From NCBI RefSeq assembly GCF_949628265.1, contig NC_088787.1:22434501-22498500 (forward strand): a DNA stretch of 64,000 nucleotides. Direction: 5' to 3'. The notes below the pieces were generated by a model. It did no database searches. It saw only the letters and a program-made list of their open reading frames with translations, and was not told where the DNA came from. The translations under genes and the position numbers were made by a program. The stretch comes from Cloeon dipterum (taxonomy: Eukaryota > Arthropoda > Insecta > Ephemeroptera > Baetidae). Positions 1-13,400 of this stretch are shown piece by piece; the first letter of the stretch is position 1, and every line of letters starts with the position of its first letter.

Positions 1-3000
1 ATCGATTTTTCGGCACCGGCACTGCACCAGCTGTCCTGGCCGGCTGACCTGAGTGAGTCAGTGAGAGCGACAGTCAATTAGGTGGGGGTCAGGCACGAGA
101 AGGGCTTTGCCGATGAGAGCAGACGTGCTCGGGCACTGTATCAAAGCCCCCCGGCAGTTTTGTTTATGCGCATTCCACCGTCGCATACATTTTAATTGGG
201 TCAGACTCGTGTATCTCTTCATTTTCTGCTCTACCTCATCAAATACATACAGAATCTAAGCGCATGTTGAATCAGATATAGAGCAAGTTTTTCGATTTAT
301 TTGAAGCGCTATAAAAGCAATTATATATATAGATTTGTAAGCTGGTGCTCATTCTACTGTGCAATTGGCAACTTCTGTTGCTGCAATATAATGCTTATAA
401 CTTTAAAAAATATATGTTTTCTCAAGAGGAAAAAATCAATTTTAACAATCTCATCATTTCTTGCTTCTCATTATGTCACTGAGATGTTTCATTTCATTTT
501 CCAATATTTAAATTTAGAATTATTTCATTACTTTTTATTGTGAATTTTGATGTACTCCTTTGGATATCTTACACGTGAATCATGTCCCTATAAAATTACT
601 TATATTGATATTGTGTCGAAATATTTTGGTCCTTTGATGACTGCTGGTAATTTGAATAATGCGGCCATATTTTAGTGATCCTGACCTTTGACCTTGACTT
701 TAATTGCCGATTTGTTGGCCCCTTGTTTAGTTTTCAAATGTCGTTAAGTTTGTCCCATTTGCACTTCTGGAAGCCATTTATAATCCAATTTGAAGCAAGT
801 GCGATGTTTTAAAAATAACCACAATTTTGTGCACCTGTAGGTTAGGCACCAATTTTTGGATTTTGGAAAAACGTTTTGCTGACCACCTTTCTAGGACCAA
901 TCTAAATACCAAGTTTCATTCAAATTTACAAGTTTTTAATTATGATTTGTACTTATTTGCATTGAAATCTTTGAGCCTTTAAAAGATTTTTAAAATTTCT
1001 GGGTTCTCTCTGATTTTTGGCAGCGTTATCATTTATCAAACATTTTATCAAAATTCGCGAACCATTTGAATAATTTATATTATTGTATTTAAGCTTTTTA
1101 TTCCAGCATGTTTGGGAAAAAAAAGTAAAACAGGGATCATTAAAAAATGATGCGTAGGTCCAATTAAGGGCCAGCCTCAAAAGAATGCTGTTTCACCTCT
1201 TTTCAGCTCACGGTACACAAAAGGCAGAACAAAAGGGCCAAAAACCGGCTGCGCTTATTTTTCTCGGCGCGCGTGAGTGTCTCAGATCTTACGGCTTGAC
1301 AATTCCATTCCCCGCACACTTGCCTGTGCTGCAGTTTAGAAAGAAAGCCGCTTCTGCGTACAAAGTTTGCCCTCTTTTTTATGGCTTGTATTGTGAATTG
1401 TTTCATCCTGAAAAATTCGCTTAAGCAGCGAAGACAATTTGGGGAATTTTAAAGTGCACTTTTAAACCTCGCAATTGAGGTTCGATTCAACTAAAAATCG
1501 ATTCCAATATTGGTCTTATAAATTTTAATTTTTCTCCCTAAATTGCTTACATTTATGTAGTTATTTTAAATCAGGTTCAACTATTGCCCTATTCAATCAT
1601 CTCATTGTTTTTCGTTGAAAGCTGCTCACGCATCATCGTTTGAATGAGGCAAAGAGGAAAACCATCCCATGGTTGCTTTTGTGCCAGTTGATCAAACACG
1701 GTTGAGTTCTTGCTCTTTTTCGGCTGCAAAGCCCACTCTGGGAAATGACGTTATTACATTCACGGCGCGCATTGTGGACCACTTAATACGTGTAGCGAGT
1801 GAGTGGCATCGGCCCGAGTTTTTGTGCCCTCTTCTCCCGATTTCACGCCACGACGATTCTCCCGGGTGCAAAAACGCCCACGCATCCTGAGCAAGCGGCC
1901 AAAACCCAAAAGCAGTTACGATTTTGCTGCGTGCCCCAATCCGAAGGTATTATTGTTTGCTGAGGGAGCCAAAACGGCTTGCACACCGAGCAAACATGCC
2001 GACTGTTTGACCACGCTCGCCGCGCCACAGGGCTCCAAATCGCACGAGAGGATTTCACTTCTGCAGATTGGGCTGCTACAGGCCATCTTTTTTTAAGCTA
2101 TATATAACCGTTTATTTGCCAAGTTTTCACGTTTGTAAAATAATTTACTTATTGGAGATTTAATGATGATTTATTATAACCAGGGAAGTACTTGTAAGAG
2201 CAGACATTGCCATATTAAAGCTGATATAATTTTGGAAATTTTGCAAAACAAAATTAAATCTAACACTTGTGTGGTTGTAACAAAAGCAATGATTCTCTGT
2301 CAGCATAAATTTTCTTAAAATTGCCGTGTGTGAACCTTTATTTTGAATGCTTTATTTTTCTTAAATGTTCTACCCGCCACAGTTTTTGAATAATTTAAAG
2401 TTTGACATTAGAGCAGAAACTTTTTAAAATGCTAGTGCCCAAGAAAAGCTACGTTTTTGAGTGGGAGAATTTCTTTCGCCTCGTGGATCACATGACATGT
2501 GCATCTAATCGCTGAGTTAATGATAACTTGTAAATCACGAAGATGATTTCAGCGATATGCAAATTAAAAAGTTTATCTAGCAGCACATTTTCCTGTGAAT
2601 TTGTTTCGAAATTTTATCTCTACCAGCAAAGATGAGTTTGATTATTTCCAGTTTGTGGCAGTATTGGTTATTGCTTTTCCGTGCGGGCCCGATTTAAATT
2701 TATCATGTTGGGTGTATGAATATTCTATTTGTATACTGGCTGGACTTGTGCAGACTGGCGCCTGCCTGTTTTGTTAATCTGGCCTGTCTGTTGCAAAAAC
2801 AACAACGCTAAGCACGCAACACTTGGTCTGCGCGCGGCTACGAAATGATCATCCGTGTTTATTTGCACCAAATTGGCCCGTTACGCCGAAACACCTCCAT
2901 ATTAAATTTTACCTTTAGGATTACCGCCATCAACTCTTTGTTCAAATCGCATGGCTGAATCCTTTGATACAATATTTCACTCCCGGCAACTGTTAGTATT

Positions 3001-6000
3001 TAATTTAACTCTTCCACGGTTCATGCTTAGTACGTAAATTGAATTCTCGTTTTCAAAAGGAAAGCAAAACATTGCTCAAGTGGAATAATTAAATTCCAAA
3101 TCAAACAATATCAGGCAGTGCCTCTGCAATCTATTATTATCTTTTCACAGAGGGGAAACATTTTTTTATGAAACTTATTCTTACTGTCGAAATAAAAGTT
3201 TGGAAGTAATCAATAAATGACAGTTTCCGGCGAGTAGAAAAAGAGTTGCGAGTGAATTTGGGCGTCAGCAGAAGCTAACCAAGTTAAGAAGTTCGCCTCT
3301 AACGCAGAATTCCTTTTCGGTTGTGATAAAAGGTGTTGCTTCGGAGAGCGAGAGCTAGATTTCGTCGAATTTGGTCTGGCGGGGGCTGGCCTCTCCGCCC
3401 TCTCACCCCATCCATTTGGCACGGACCGGCTTGCTGTGCCTAATATCGAAGGGGCGGCACAAAGCAAATTCATCATGGAGCAATAACTGCGTTAATAATG
3501 CCGCCGGAGCAGAGCAATTTCGCTCGCTCGCTCATCCGGGCCGCACCAATTTTTCTTCCGCTCCATATTCAATCAGTTTAACAGCCGCTCTAACACGAAA
3601 TTTTCCCGCTGCGACCTAAAGCACCCCGCTTTGAAAATGATGGGGATGATCGTTTTGCAAAGCGAATAAATCAATGCACTTTTTACGGGACATTTTTCAG
3701 GGCTTTATGCCATACAGAGCGTTCAAAACGTTAAACAAATAATAATCTTTTGTTCCTAAAAAGTATAGTTAATTTTTTACACTTAAAAATTATCAAAAAT
3801 AAATTAAAAACTTTTTTATTTGTTATATTTTGAAGTGTCCACGATTTATAACATACAATTCAAAGATTAGTTGATTAAATTCACAAGAGCTTTACTGACA
3901 CAACGAGAGTAGATATTGGCTAAACTTCTTCTTAAGCTTTTATCTGTTAATAGACGGCCGATCAACTTGAGAAGTTTTCACTCAGTCTCTCTTCGCTGAT
4001 CTTTATTTGCGTCCATTCTCAAACTTTTTGCTGGCGTCAAAAGCTATAAAAGTTTTTCGACCGTTGGCACTCATCCCCGTTCATTGGCCGCGGTGTGCGC
4101 GAGCGAGCAGATTGGCTCAATTAGCTGCGAGGTGCTGCACTTAGCTGACGCCTATATGAACATACATATACATACATAAAACCTTATGTGTAAATGCTTT
4201 TATCGTGCGGCTGGTCGACTTTCGTGTTACGAGTTCGTTGCTCTCCGCGAGCAGTGCTGGAAAAAATTTACGAGCGGGGTCGGCATTTAATTCTCTACAC
4301 TCGTTATGCAAACTGCATTACAGCTTGAGTAATATGCTTCCAACACCACATTCAGAGAGATTACACTTCAAAGTACGGTTTTAAACAATTCAGAAGTTTG
4401 TCGTAAGAAATGGAGAGAGAGAAACCTCAAATATATTTAAAGGTAGAAAACATAAAATGTAATTCATGATATCAATTTTTTGCAACGTAGCTCACAAAAT
4501 AAAGTTATGCACGATGCATTCAAATTTTCTGGCCTCCCTTCTGAAATAAAAAATAATTAAAAAAAACACACACACATGCGGAATATGTGAGAGTCAATTA
4601 ATGGTTCATTTTTGCACGCAAAATATTCAAACCTGGAATATCATATATACTTTGAACTGAAAAACCTCTTTATTCATCCTTCGATGGTAAACTACTGGCG
4701 TCACGTGATTTTGTGAGCTCCACCGAAATAAGCTGTAAATTTCGGTCGAGGTCGGGATCTTTTCCTTTGCACACACATCTTTTGCTTTGTGCCAGACTCT
4801 TGAGTGAAAAGGTGTTCTTTACTCAACACGCGCAACGCCCGCATTTGCATGTGCATGGTTACCTTTTCGCCCACCCACGCGCCCGACAGACCCTCTGAGC
4901 GAGTTCAGATAGTGCCGCTGTGTTTATGTACGCTCGGTGGCGTGCTATAAATACGTACGTACATCTCTACCTTTGCACAACTCGGCAGGCGTGAAGCAGA
5001 AAGTGCTTTCAAAAAAAAAGACCCGCGAGCCGCTTATGTACGATGCCCGTGTTAAATTGAGCCAGAAACATTTCGGGGCTAGCGTAAAACGTAAAAGAGA
5101 CGCCATGTTTGCAGTTATTTGCGGTAATATAATGTCATTTGGATGATATTCGCTAAACCAACTTTGCATATAAAATATAATTTCAAATAGCACTTTGCAT
5201 TGTTAAAGTGTTATTACGATAAATATTTATATTAAAATTGCAATAGCATAACTTTTATATTTTAAATAAATTTATATATAGTAATTTAATAAGGTTTGTA
5301 ATATTTTTCTACATTTTTGTTTTATAGCAATGGTTTAGCTTTTTTTAAGATTTCGTTAATTTACCGCGCAATCTAAGTAATATAGTCATGCTATAAGAAA
5401 GCTCTCAAGTCGTAAGGAACATATAAGCTAGATAAGATCCATGGTTCTATAATATGTGATTTTACTCATTTTCAGTTTTGTAGAATAAATCAACGCGCTA
5501 AACACTTGAAACTATAAGAAGGAAAACGTTTATATCACAATTAAAATCGGTAAGAAAGCGATAATATGTACCTAACAAGGTGTTTATTTTTAAATAAATT
5601 AAAAGTTTGAGAAATAGCCCACTCCGGAGCTCTGCAAAACGTTAAATTGGAAATTTAAATTAATAGCATCAAACTTTAGGCTTTTATAGCAGTGAAGATT
5701 ATATTTATATAGAAATGGATATATATCAGAATGTCTTGCGGCGTCGCAGGGTTCTTTTCATAAATAGACGTTTATGCATTCACTGCAAAGTCTACATGAG
5801 CGCAGACTCCTTGAGCATATGTCTGCTCGCGAGGATGTGTGTATGTATCACGAGGCAGGAGAAAGAAAGGGCGAGAACGAGCGAGCGAGAGTACGTCGTG
5901 TGTCTGGGCTGCAAAAAGAGAGTTTTTACCTGCTCACCGCGCGCTTATTTCCGCCCCGTCCCTGGGGACGCGAGGTGCTGGTGGGAAATGGCCCGGAAAA

Positions 6001-6212
6001 AATGTACTGCCGCCTGAGTGAAATTGCCAGTGAAGCTCATTTTCAAGTGTCGGATTTCGACTCTTTGACACTCGTCGTCAATGAAGGAACAGGAAATTTT
6101 CGTTGCAAATTAGACTGGTTCAAGGAATTCCTAAATTCATGACAGAGTCAAATTACGCTTCATCTCATACACATGCGAAGTTCAAATTATTAAAAATTTC
6201 AAAAATAATATA

Positions 6213-6262
6213 GGGTGCGCTACCATGCTGGGCACACCGGTTCTCGTTAGATCACGGAAGTT
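6213..6262 (+). repeat. 5S rRNA-like fragment (pseudogene or 5S-derived SINE head)
   Basis: About 40 bases resemble the 5' half of insect 5S rRNA: an ACCATG block, then ACACCGGTTCTCGT, then GATCAC and GAAGTT, with a few substitutions between. The region covers the internal promoter box A of 5S genes. The likeness stops abruptly at a run of seven T at 6261-6267, which would end a pol III transcript. No convincing 3' half of 5S follows, apart from a short AACACCGCG match near 6345. It is therefore not a working 5S gene. A retroposed 5S fragment or the head of a 5S-derived SINE fits best. The match was judged by eye against remembered 5S sequence. Confidence 0.6.
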
Positions 6263-6582
6263 TTTTTGCTCTTTTTATCCCTGTCCTCTCGGACCAGGAA
6301 GGGCGCGCACTGCACTAGCACGAATGCTGAAACCCGGGTCCCAATAACACCGCGAACGGATAACATGGGCGCACCAGGCCACACAGGGACCCAGCCCACT
6401 CAAGGGCCACTTGCCTCCGCACCGAGGACTGCATTGAAACGCTAGACATTCGTCCCGTGAAGCCAAATCACGCATGCTGGAAAGGTGCAAACCAGCAAGT
6501 AGCGAGTCGGGACCCGGGTTTCAGCATTCGTGCTAATACATTGCGCTTCCCGGTCCTCAGACAGGGATAAAAAGCAAAAAAA
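6261..6582. repeat. Inverted-repeat (foldback) element with ~75-80 bp arms
   Basis: The left arm at about 6261-6342 and the right arm at about 6509-6582 are imperfect reverse complements. Both carry TTTTTGC, TTTTTATCCCTGTC, a TAGCACGAATGCTGAAACC block and a terminal CGGGTCCC, reading inward. The core between the arms is about 166 bp and GC-rich. The 5S-like fragment abuts the left arm. The structure suits either a foldback/MITE-type element or two copies of one short repeat inserted head-to-head. No clear target-site duplication was identified. Part of the core recurs at 28588-28630. Confidence 0.6.
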
Positions 6583-8021
6583 TAGCTCTAAAAACTATAT
6601 AGATATTTTGAAATGACTTAATTTTAATTTTTCATCCTTATTGGATTTTTTCTAGTCAGTGAAATTTTCATGCTGACAGGAGTTATTATTTAATCTTAAA
6701 TTATATAACAAGATATTTAAACAAATATGGTAAATTTTCAAGTTTTAAAAGTAATTATTATTCATTTGTCAGGAAGGGAAATTTCTCCTTGCACATTTTT
6801 AATTTTTCTGATTTCACACTTCCCGACAGAATTGAAAAATTCCTTATCTAACTCAGGAAATTTTCAAATTTGTTTTTCATTTTTTTCCTCGTTCTCAATT
6901 AGTCATGGCAACATTCCATAGACTCCCGCGCTAACGGGTAAAATTAACATCAACGTAAAATTTTAATATTTCATTCAAGGTGCAGATCATCGTTGTTTAA
7001 TTAATGTTTTGTAGGATCTATTTATTTCAACAAATTGCAATTAAATCAAATTGAACTCCATCACTATTGAAATCGAAAAATCTGTAAAAATGAAGATAAC
7101 GGCTCAGCCATTTTTCGCGCTTGATTTCGATTACTCTCGGTGCGGCCTAATAAGAAAACAATGCTTGCCACTTAAATTCTAATTGGAAATTTGCAAAGAA
7201 GACTAGATGAATTTAAAATTGGAACAATTTTTGTATAATATTTTAAAAAGGCGTAAATGCTTCTCCTAAACCACAAATGATCAATACGGTTTAAAATATC
7301 AGCAGATATGTTGAGCTTTTGTTGACTAAGAACAAAATCCTTTGAACCATCAAAGAAAACCAATATCAATAAAAAAGGTATAAAATTATATAAGGATAAG
7401 CCAAGCTATTTCGAGACCATTTGAAATCGTTACAAGAACAAACAGATGATGAATTATTCCCGAACGATAAAAATGAGATTGGGATGAAAGCCTAATTTCA
7501 GCCAAAGCAGCTGCGAGGACGCATTTGAATCGAATGAACGACTTTGGTTCCGCGAGATAAACCAACAACGGCTGCAAAAGCAATCAATCAGCCAGTCGGA
7601 AATGACGGAGAGATGCTTTCGAGCAATAATATAGCGCTGCTGGAACACAAACAATAAGTTGGTCGATTACTTTTTTATTATTCCAGCCAGGAAACAAACG
7701 CGCGTCTGTCGCTGCCAGTAGAACGTGTGTGTATTTATGCATCGGGCGGAACAACGAGATGATTTATTAAAGCGTCAGCGAAGCAATAAAACGGCCGCCG
7801 ACGACTTTGTCATCTGCCTCACCGACCGAGACCGACTGTGAGTGCGCGCCTATTGGAAAATCAATTTAGCCGCCTCCTCCGCGCGCGTCAGCCGTGTGCG
7901 TGCGTGGGCGGCTGGGTGCATCGGAATTCGCATTTTGCCGTCGAGGAGGCGGCGGCGGCGAGCAATGCGGATTACGTCTCAACGTACCTACATATTTACC
8001 CGCACACACGTTGATGCAGAG

Positions 8022-8303
<282 letters not shown>

Positions 8304-9669
8304 AATGCACGAAGCCTGCCGCTGCAGGCGCTTTCGCGACCTCTCGTCCTTCCAACCCCCTTGATCGAGCAGAGAAACCTCTTCCGTTAATTCGCCGCTG
8401 CTGCAGCATCGTCCCGTGCAAAAGCGATTACTTCACAGAGAGTGCTGGTATTTTTCCTGCCGAGCGGAAAGGAAGAAGTCAGTCATTTCACTCAAACTTG
8501 ATCAGCACTCTTGTCAACTTATGAAAGGAGGAAATTGGAGCGTAACTGAGCCTTTAATGGGAAAATGCGATTGTTAATTAATGGCATGACCTCTTAAGCT
8601 TTGAAAAGGTAGGAAAGAGGACACTATATGAATCATGAAATTTATAGCTCCTTCATTTTCTCATCTGTAAATTTTAGTAACACTTTGACAATTCAATCAA
8701 ACCTCAATTTCAATAAAATCTGTAAAAAAACACAATTGCAGTCTAAATTGCCTCTTTCAAAGGGTATCTTACAGGTTAACCTGCCTTTATTTTTATATCT
8801 AACAGACAGCGGTCTATTTTGAATTTGTGGATTAGCAACAAGTGATCTCTACATCTACATACAATGTGCAATATTCAAATCAATAACTGAGTAACAGTTT
8901 AATTTCAGCTAACATAATGATCATATATGCTAAGTGTAGTCAATAATCCAAATTATCTTCAATTTTTGCCAATATCAGTTCACTTTAACAACCAAGTTAC
9001 AAATTATATGGGATACCCGGGCTACCTTGATGGAGAATCCTCAGTTAAATTTTATCTCCCCTCGGCTTGCTGCGCCACTATTCTCAATCAAAGTGTTACC
9101 ATTTCCGTCGTTTACGATAAAGACGCGAATTTTAAAAATCCGTTGCGCCATGATATTGAAAAATTTGATATGAAAATACAGTAGCACAAATAATATCGTT
9201 GCTATGTAATATGCTCTGGGATTCCATTTGCATTTAAATATAAGGCTTCGTTTATCAGGCAAGTTTCTTGGATAAACAGGAATCTCCCATCATGTATCTG
9301 CTCCAGAGGCGATCTACCAATTTTTCTTCGCTATAGCGAAGCACGTTCCAATATTTCAAAAGAATTTTCTGGCGTTTTTTTACGCAGCGGGGAAGGGTTT
9401 CATTGGAGGAAGAAGTAATATTTATGGGAGGAAAAACCTTTCCTGCCGTGGCCGAGATGGATTTTGATAAAAACAAGCAAGAGGGTCTCCAAATTGCACA
9501 GAATCGTCTCCGTTCGCGCTCTTTCACTGAATATGATAGATGACTTTTTTAGTTTCGTTTTATTCAACGTCTAAATAGAGAAACTCACTATGCTGAAAGG
9601 GTTTCGCGCTGAAATACAGGGCCCGTCGGTGATTTATCACCTCGGTGAAGTGCCACGGGGCAGGGGAGA

Positions 9670-9680
9670 GGGGGGGGGGG
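9670..9680 (+). repeat. Poly-G run
   Basis: Eleven consecutive G lie in otherwise non-coding sequence. Similar runs of 10 G at 29369-29378 (TRPM intron) and 13 G at 55718-55730 (eIF5B intron) occur in the same window. Confidence 0.9.
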
Positions 9681-10435
9681 CACTCTGTTATTCGCCCACT
9701 CAATTTTGGCCCATTAAACGTGAGCTGCAAATCAATGTCACGCGCCAAATTCATTAAAAACTAAGTTTCGGGCAGGTGCAGCGCTCGTCATTTCCCGGTC
9801 GGTCGCCTCCGCATTCAATTCTCATCAGACATTCTGCTACTCCCAACTAATTACGCATGTTCGATTGGGTGCCGCCAGTGCCTTTTAATTTAAACTTGCG
9901 GAAAAGTTTCGGTGGTGTGCGATACATACATAACAACGCGTTGGAGAAGATTAGCAGCCGGCGCAGCATTTGCAGATTAATTCCGCTGCTTTGTGTATCA
10001 TCCGACACTTTTACGCAACACATACTGCTACCGCTGGAAGCCCGAGAGTAAATATTTGGCACGGACAAATTGCAAGTGTTTGCAAACGACGGTCTGTTCG
10101 TTTTAGATCAACAAACAGCACAAATCTCTGACGTGTGGATGAAGAATGTTGACGAGCGTTTAAATAATATATGCATAAATTTCATGGTTATGCAACCTGC
10201 GCGGCGTCTGTGCAAAGCCGATTGTATAGTTCATTGAAGCTGAAAATTAGAATCCGCCTGTGTTCGTATTTGCAAAGTTGCGATTATTTGCGAAGCGAAA
10301 TTTCCGTTTTGTTGAGCGGATATTAGCAAGGACAGTCCTTTAGCCTTAGCCGACGCTCAAAAGAAAAATATAGTACTCTAGCTCATGTGCAACAATAACG
10401 GTTGGTAACAGGTGTGACTGATTGATTTTCGGCAG

Positions 10436-13400
10436 GTGCTGTTGCGGTCTGTCGCTGACGACGCACCTGACGGCCAGCAAGGCGGCAGAGGCGAGCGACA
10501 AGTCAAAAACCGGTCCACCACCCAAGCCCGGCGAAGAGCTTATATGGATTCCCATCAGACACACGCAGGCCAAACCCACCGACGCCTACGGCACCATCGA
10601 ATTCCAGGGCGGACCTCATCCCAGCAAGGCACAGGTAAAATGGTTGCGCAGCTTCAAATTATCTAGATGGGATGAAAAATTTTGTCTCTTGCTACTATTT
10701 TTCATTTTTTTGGCATACAAAACTGAGAGATTAGTAGGTTGAAAAGAGCCAAAGGAGAAAAATAGCGATAAAAACCAGACAAAAAATAGTTGTTTTTAAC
10801 TGTGTAAAAAAATCAGTTTAATAGGCACCAAAAAAGTAATATAATTGCCCCGAAATACGTAATATACTCAGTTACAAGAGTTTACTCTCAGTACTTTGTT
10901 TGTTTAATGTTGATAATCGGGTTTAATGCCAAACCACAAAATGCGCTACGGTGGGAAGAATGGAAATATTATAAAAAACGTCATTTTTTTCTCGTTCCGC
11001 GTTAAACCGGCGCTCTCATTTCCAGCCGCTCATTAAAAATGGATAATTTTAACCAAACTTCACGCCTTTCCGCGGCGCACGCTCATTTCCCTAAAACGCT
11101 TGCCTCCGCTCTAGCGAGTGGGAAATTGAAAATCTATAACTCACTCTAGCCGACGAGCTACGCGTCGAATATGTTTGGAATTCCAATTAAAAGTTATTCG
11201 AGCACATTTCTTCGTCAACGGCCTCCGTCAAAGGCGAAAATAATCACCTGACTTACTCGCGAGGAAGCAAAAGTTTAGCTTCTTTGAGCTGCATTTTTTA
11301 CTCTTAATTTGCTTACCAAGCTAATGTGCGTACACCGCTTTTTTTCTTGTTAGCTGAATGAAAGAGAGAAATGTTCACGAGAGAGTAGCTCCACTGACGT
11401 GCGCAGTTTGCGCTAATTTGTGAAGGATAACTTCACACTCTTCAAAATTTCCACTTGGAAAGTTGCACCTATTACACCACTAATGGTAATTATCGTTGCG
11501 TGCTCTTTCAATTTTACTTTTAACAGCAATCCTGACAACCTGAGCAATAAATCTAATAAAATAGACTTTCATATTTCAATTTGCAAATTTAATTGATTTT
11601 TATGATTGCCTTTTCAATCAGTTTAATTTTTCAAATCACTTGACTCTCCAACACAAGTCTAATAAAATTAAAAATAACAAATCACATCACAAAAATCAAT
11701 ATATCTGCTCAACAAATACAAAATTGTTTCTTTGTGAATGGTGTAGATTTGAAATTAGTTTGACAATAATGCTGCGATTAAATGTGTTTAGCAATCAAGA
11801 GATTTAATTTTTTTTTAAAGGAAACAATCTCCTTTGGCCAGAAGATTTTTAATTACCAAATAGCTCATGCTGCAGCTTTTTAGCTATCTTCCTCATGTCC
11901 CCCATAAGCCCTGTCCTTGTCGCGGAAGACTTGACGCGGCGGTGGTAAATCGCGGAACCACCTGTGGCCGCGCGTCGTATATAGCGGTCGCGGTGTGGCA
12001 GTGATTTAATTTTCATTGCTCGTAAAAGCGACGCGCACAGCACACACGCTCTCGAGATGAATGGAATATATATTTGAGTGAGTAATGCGCTTTTTTGCTG
12101 CCGCAGTACGTGAGGTTGGCGTACGACACGCGGCCCGACCTGATCCTGCAGCTGTTCACCAGGGAGTGGGGCCTCGAGCTGCCCAAGCTGCTGCTCACCA
12201 TCCAGGGCGGCAAAGCCAACTTCGAGCTGCAGGCCAAGCTGAAGAAGGTGCTCAGGAAGGGTCTGCTCAAGGCGGCAAAAACAACTGGCGCGTGGATTTT
12301 CACCGGTGGCACAAACACAGGTCATTATAACTATAAATCTGTAATTTGTATAAATTTGATTATATTTTTACCTTTGATATTTTGGTTTTAAAAACTCATT
12401 GATTCTTGCAAAGTAATTCTTATAGGTCTCCACATGTTGATCTCATTCGTATAGCCTGCCGTGGGAGGTTCAGAGGTCAATTTTATCAATTTACAGAGTT
12501 TTGAAAAATTGTCTCATTTTTTAAATTGATTTCAACTATTATGTTAAATTGAGGTAAATTTGCATAGTTTTTTGTCAGCATTTGACAAGACAAAGCGATC
12601 AATGGGTCATGTTTAAAATTTCGAAAAAAAATCCCAATTTTCTCCATGAAGGTTTTTTTGCTCTGTAACTATTATTATTTTTGCCCTGTTCGTTATATAG
12701 TAGATTAAAATATGCACCACGCATATTCTGCTTTAATTTCCTATTTCTCACGCGAAAATCAATATTTTCTTGCAGTTTTGCGCGATTTTGACAAATAAGT
12801 TGCTTAAAATTTTTATGAAAGTCACGGAAGTGTATGTTTTTTATATATATTTTAGGTTATATTTATATTTACAAAATAATTTGAATTTATTCGAAACGAT
12901 ATTGGTGGAGCTTGGTTACCTGAAAGCTAACTAAGAACACTGGAGCAATTAATTAGCTCTTCCTGATCTTTCCTACAAAAAAAAAATCTGGGGACATTTG
13001 TGAATCCTCTCAGAAGAAGGGTTAGAAGTGATTTTTAGCAAACTCCCTGTACAATTATTTGATTTTCACAATTACTTTGAGTGTTAAACGTGCATATTAA
13101 AATCCACGCCAGAAATGGTTCAGGACTCTCTTGCAAAAGGCTTCAGATTTCTTAAAGTGTGTTTTGGTTTCTCTCAGTTTAGGACTTCTCTTTTTAAAAT
13201 ATGCATAGAACTCTATAGGATGCAATTTAAAATGTACATTTGCAAAACTCATAAATATTTACCCATTTCTTTACATAAAATTACTCCATTTCCAACACTC
13301 GTGTCATGCATCCTTGAGCGCCTGATGGAATTTATAACACTTCCTCAGAGAAAAGAAGGGGCGTAAAAAAACATTAACGTCGTCAGCTGCAGTTTTATTT

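Noticed and set aside
1465-1495. GGTTCGATTC, resembling a tRNA T-loop/box B
   Set aside because: The flanking stem does not pair and no acceptor, D or anticodon arms were found.
1669-2096. Overlapping short frames in a GC-richer patch
   Set aside because: No protein family resemblance and no plausible splice context; composition alone explains the open frames.
11849-12325. 158-codon minus-strand frame
   Set aside because: It is the antisense shadow of the TRPM exon 12107-12320.
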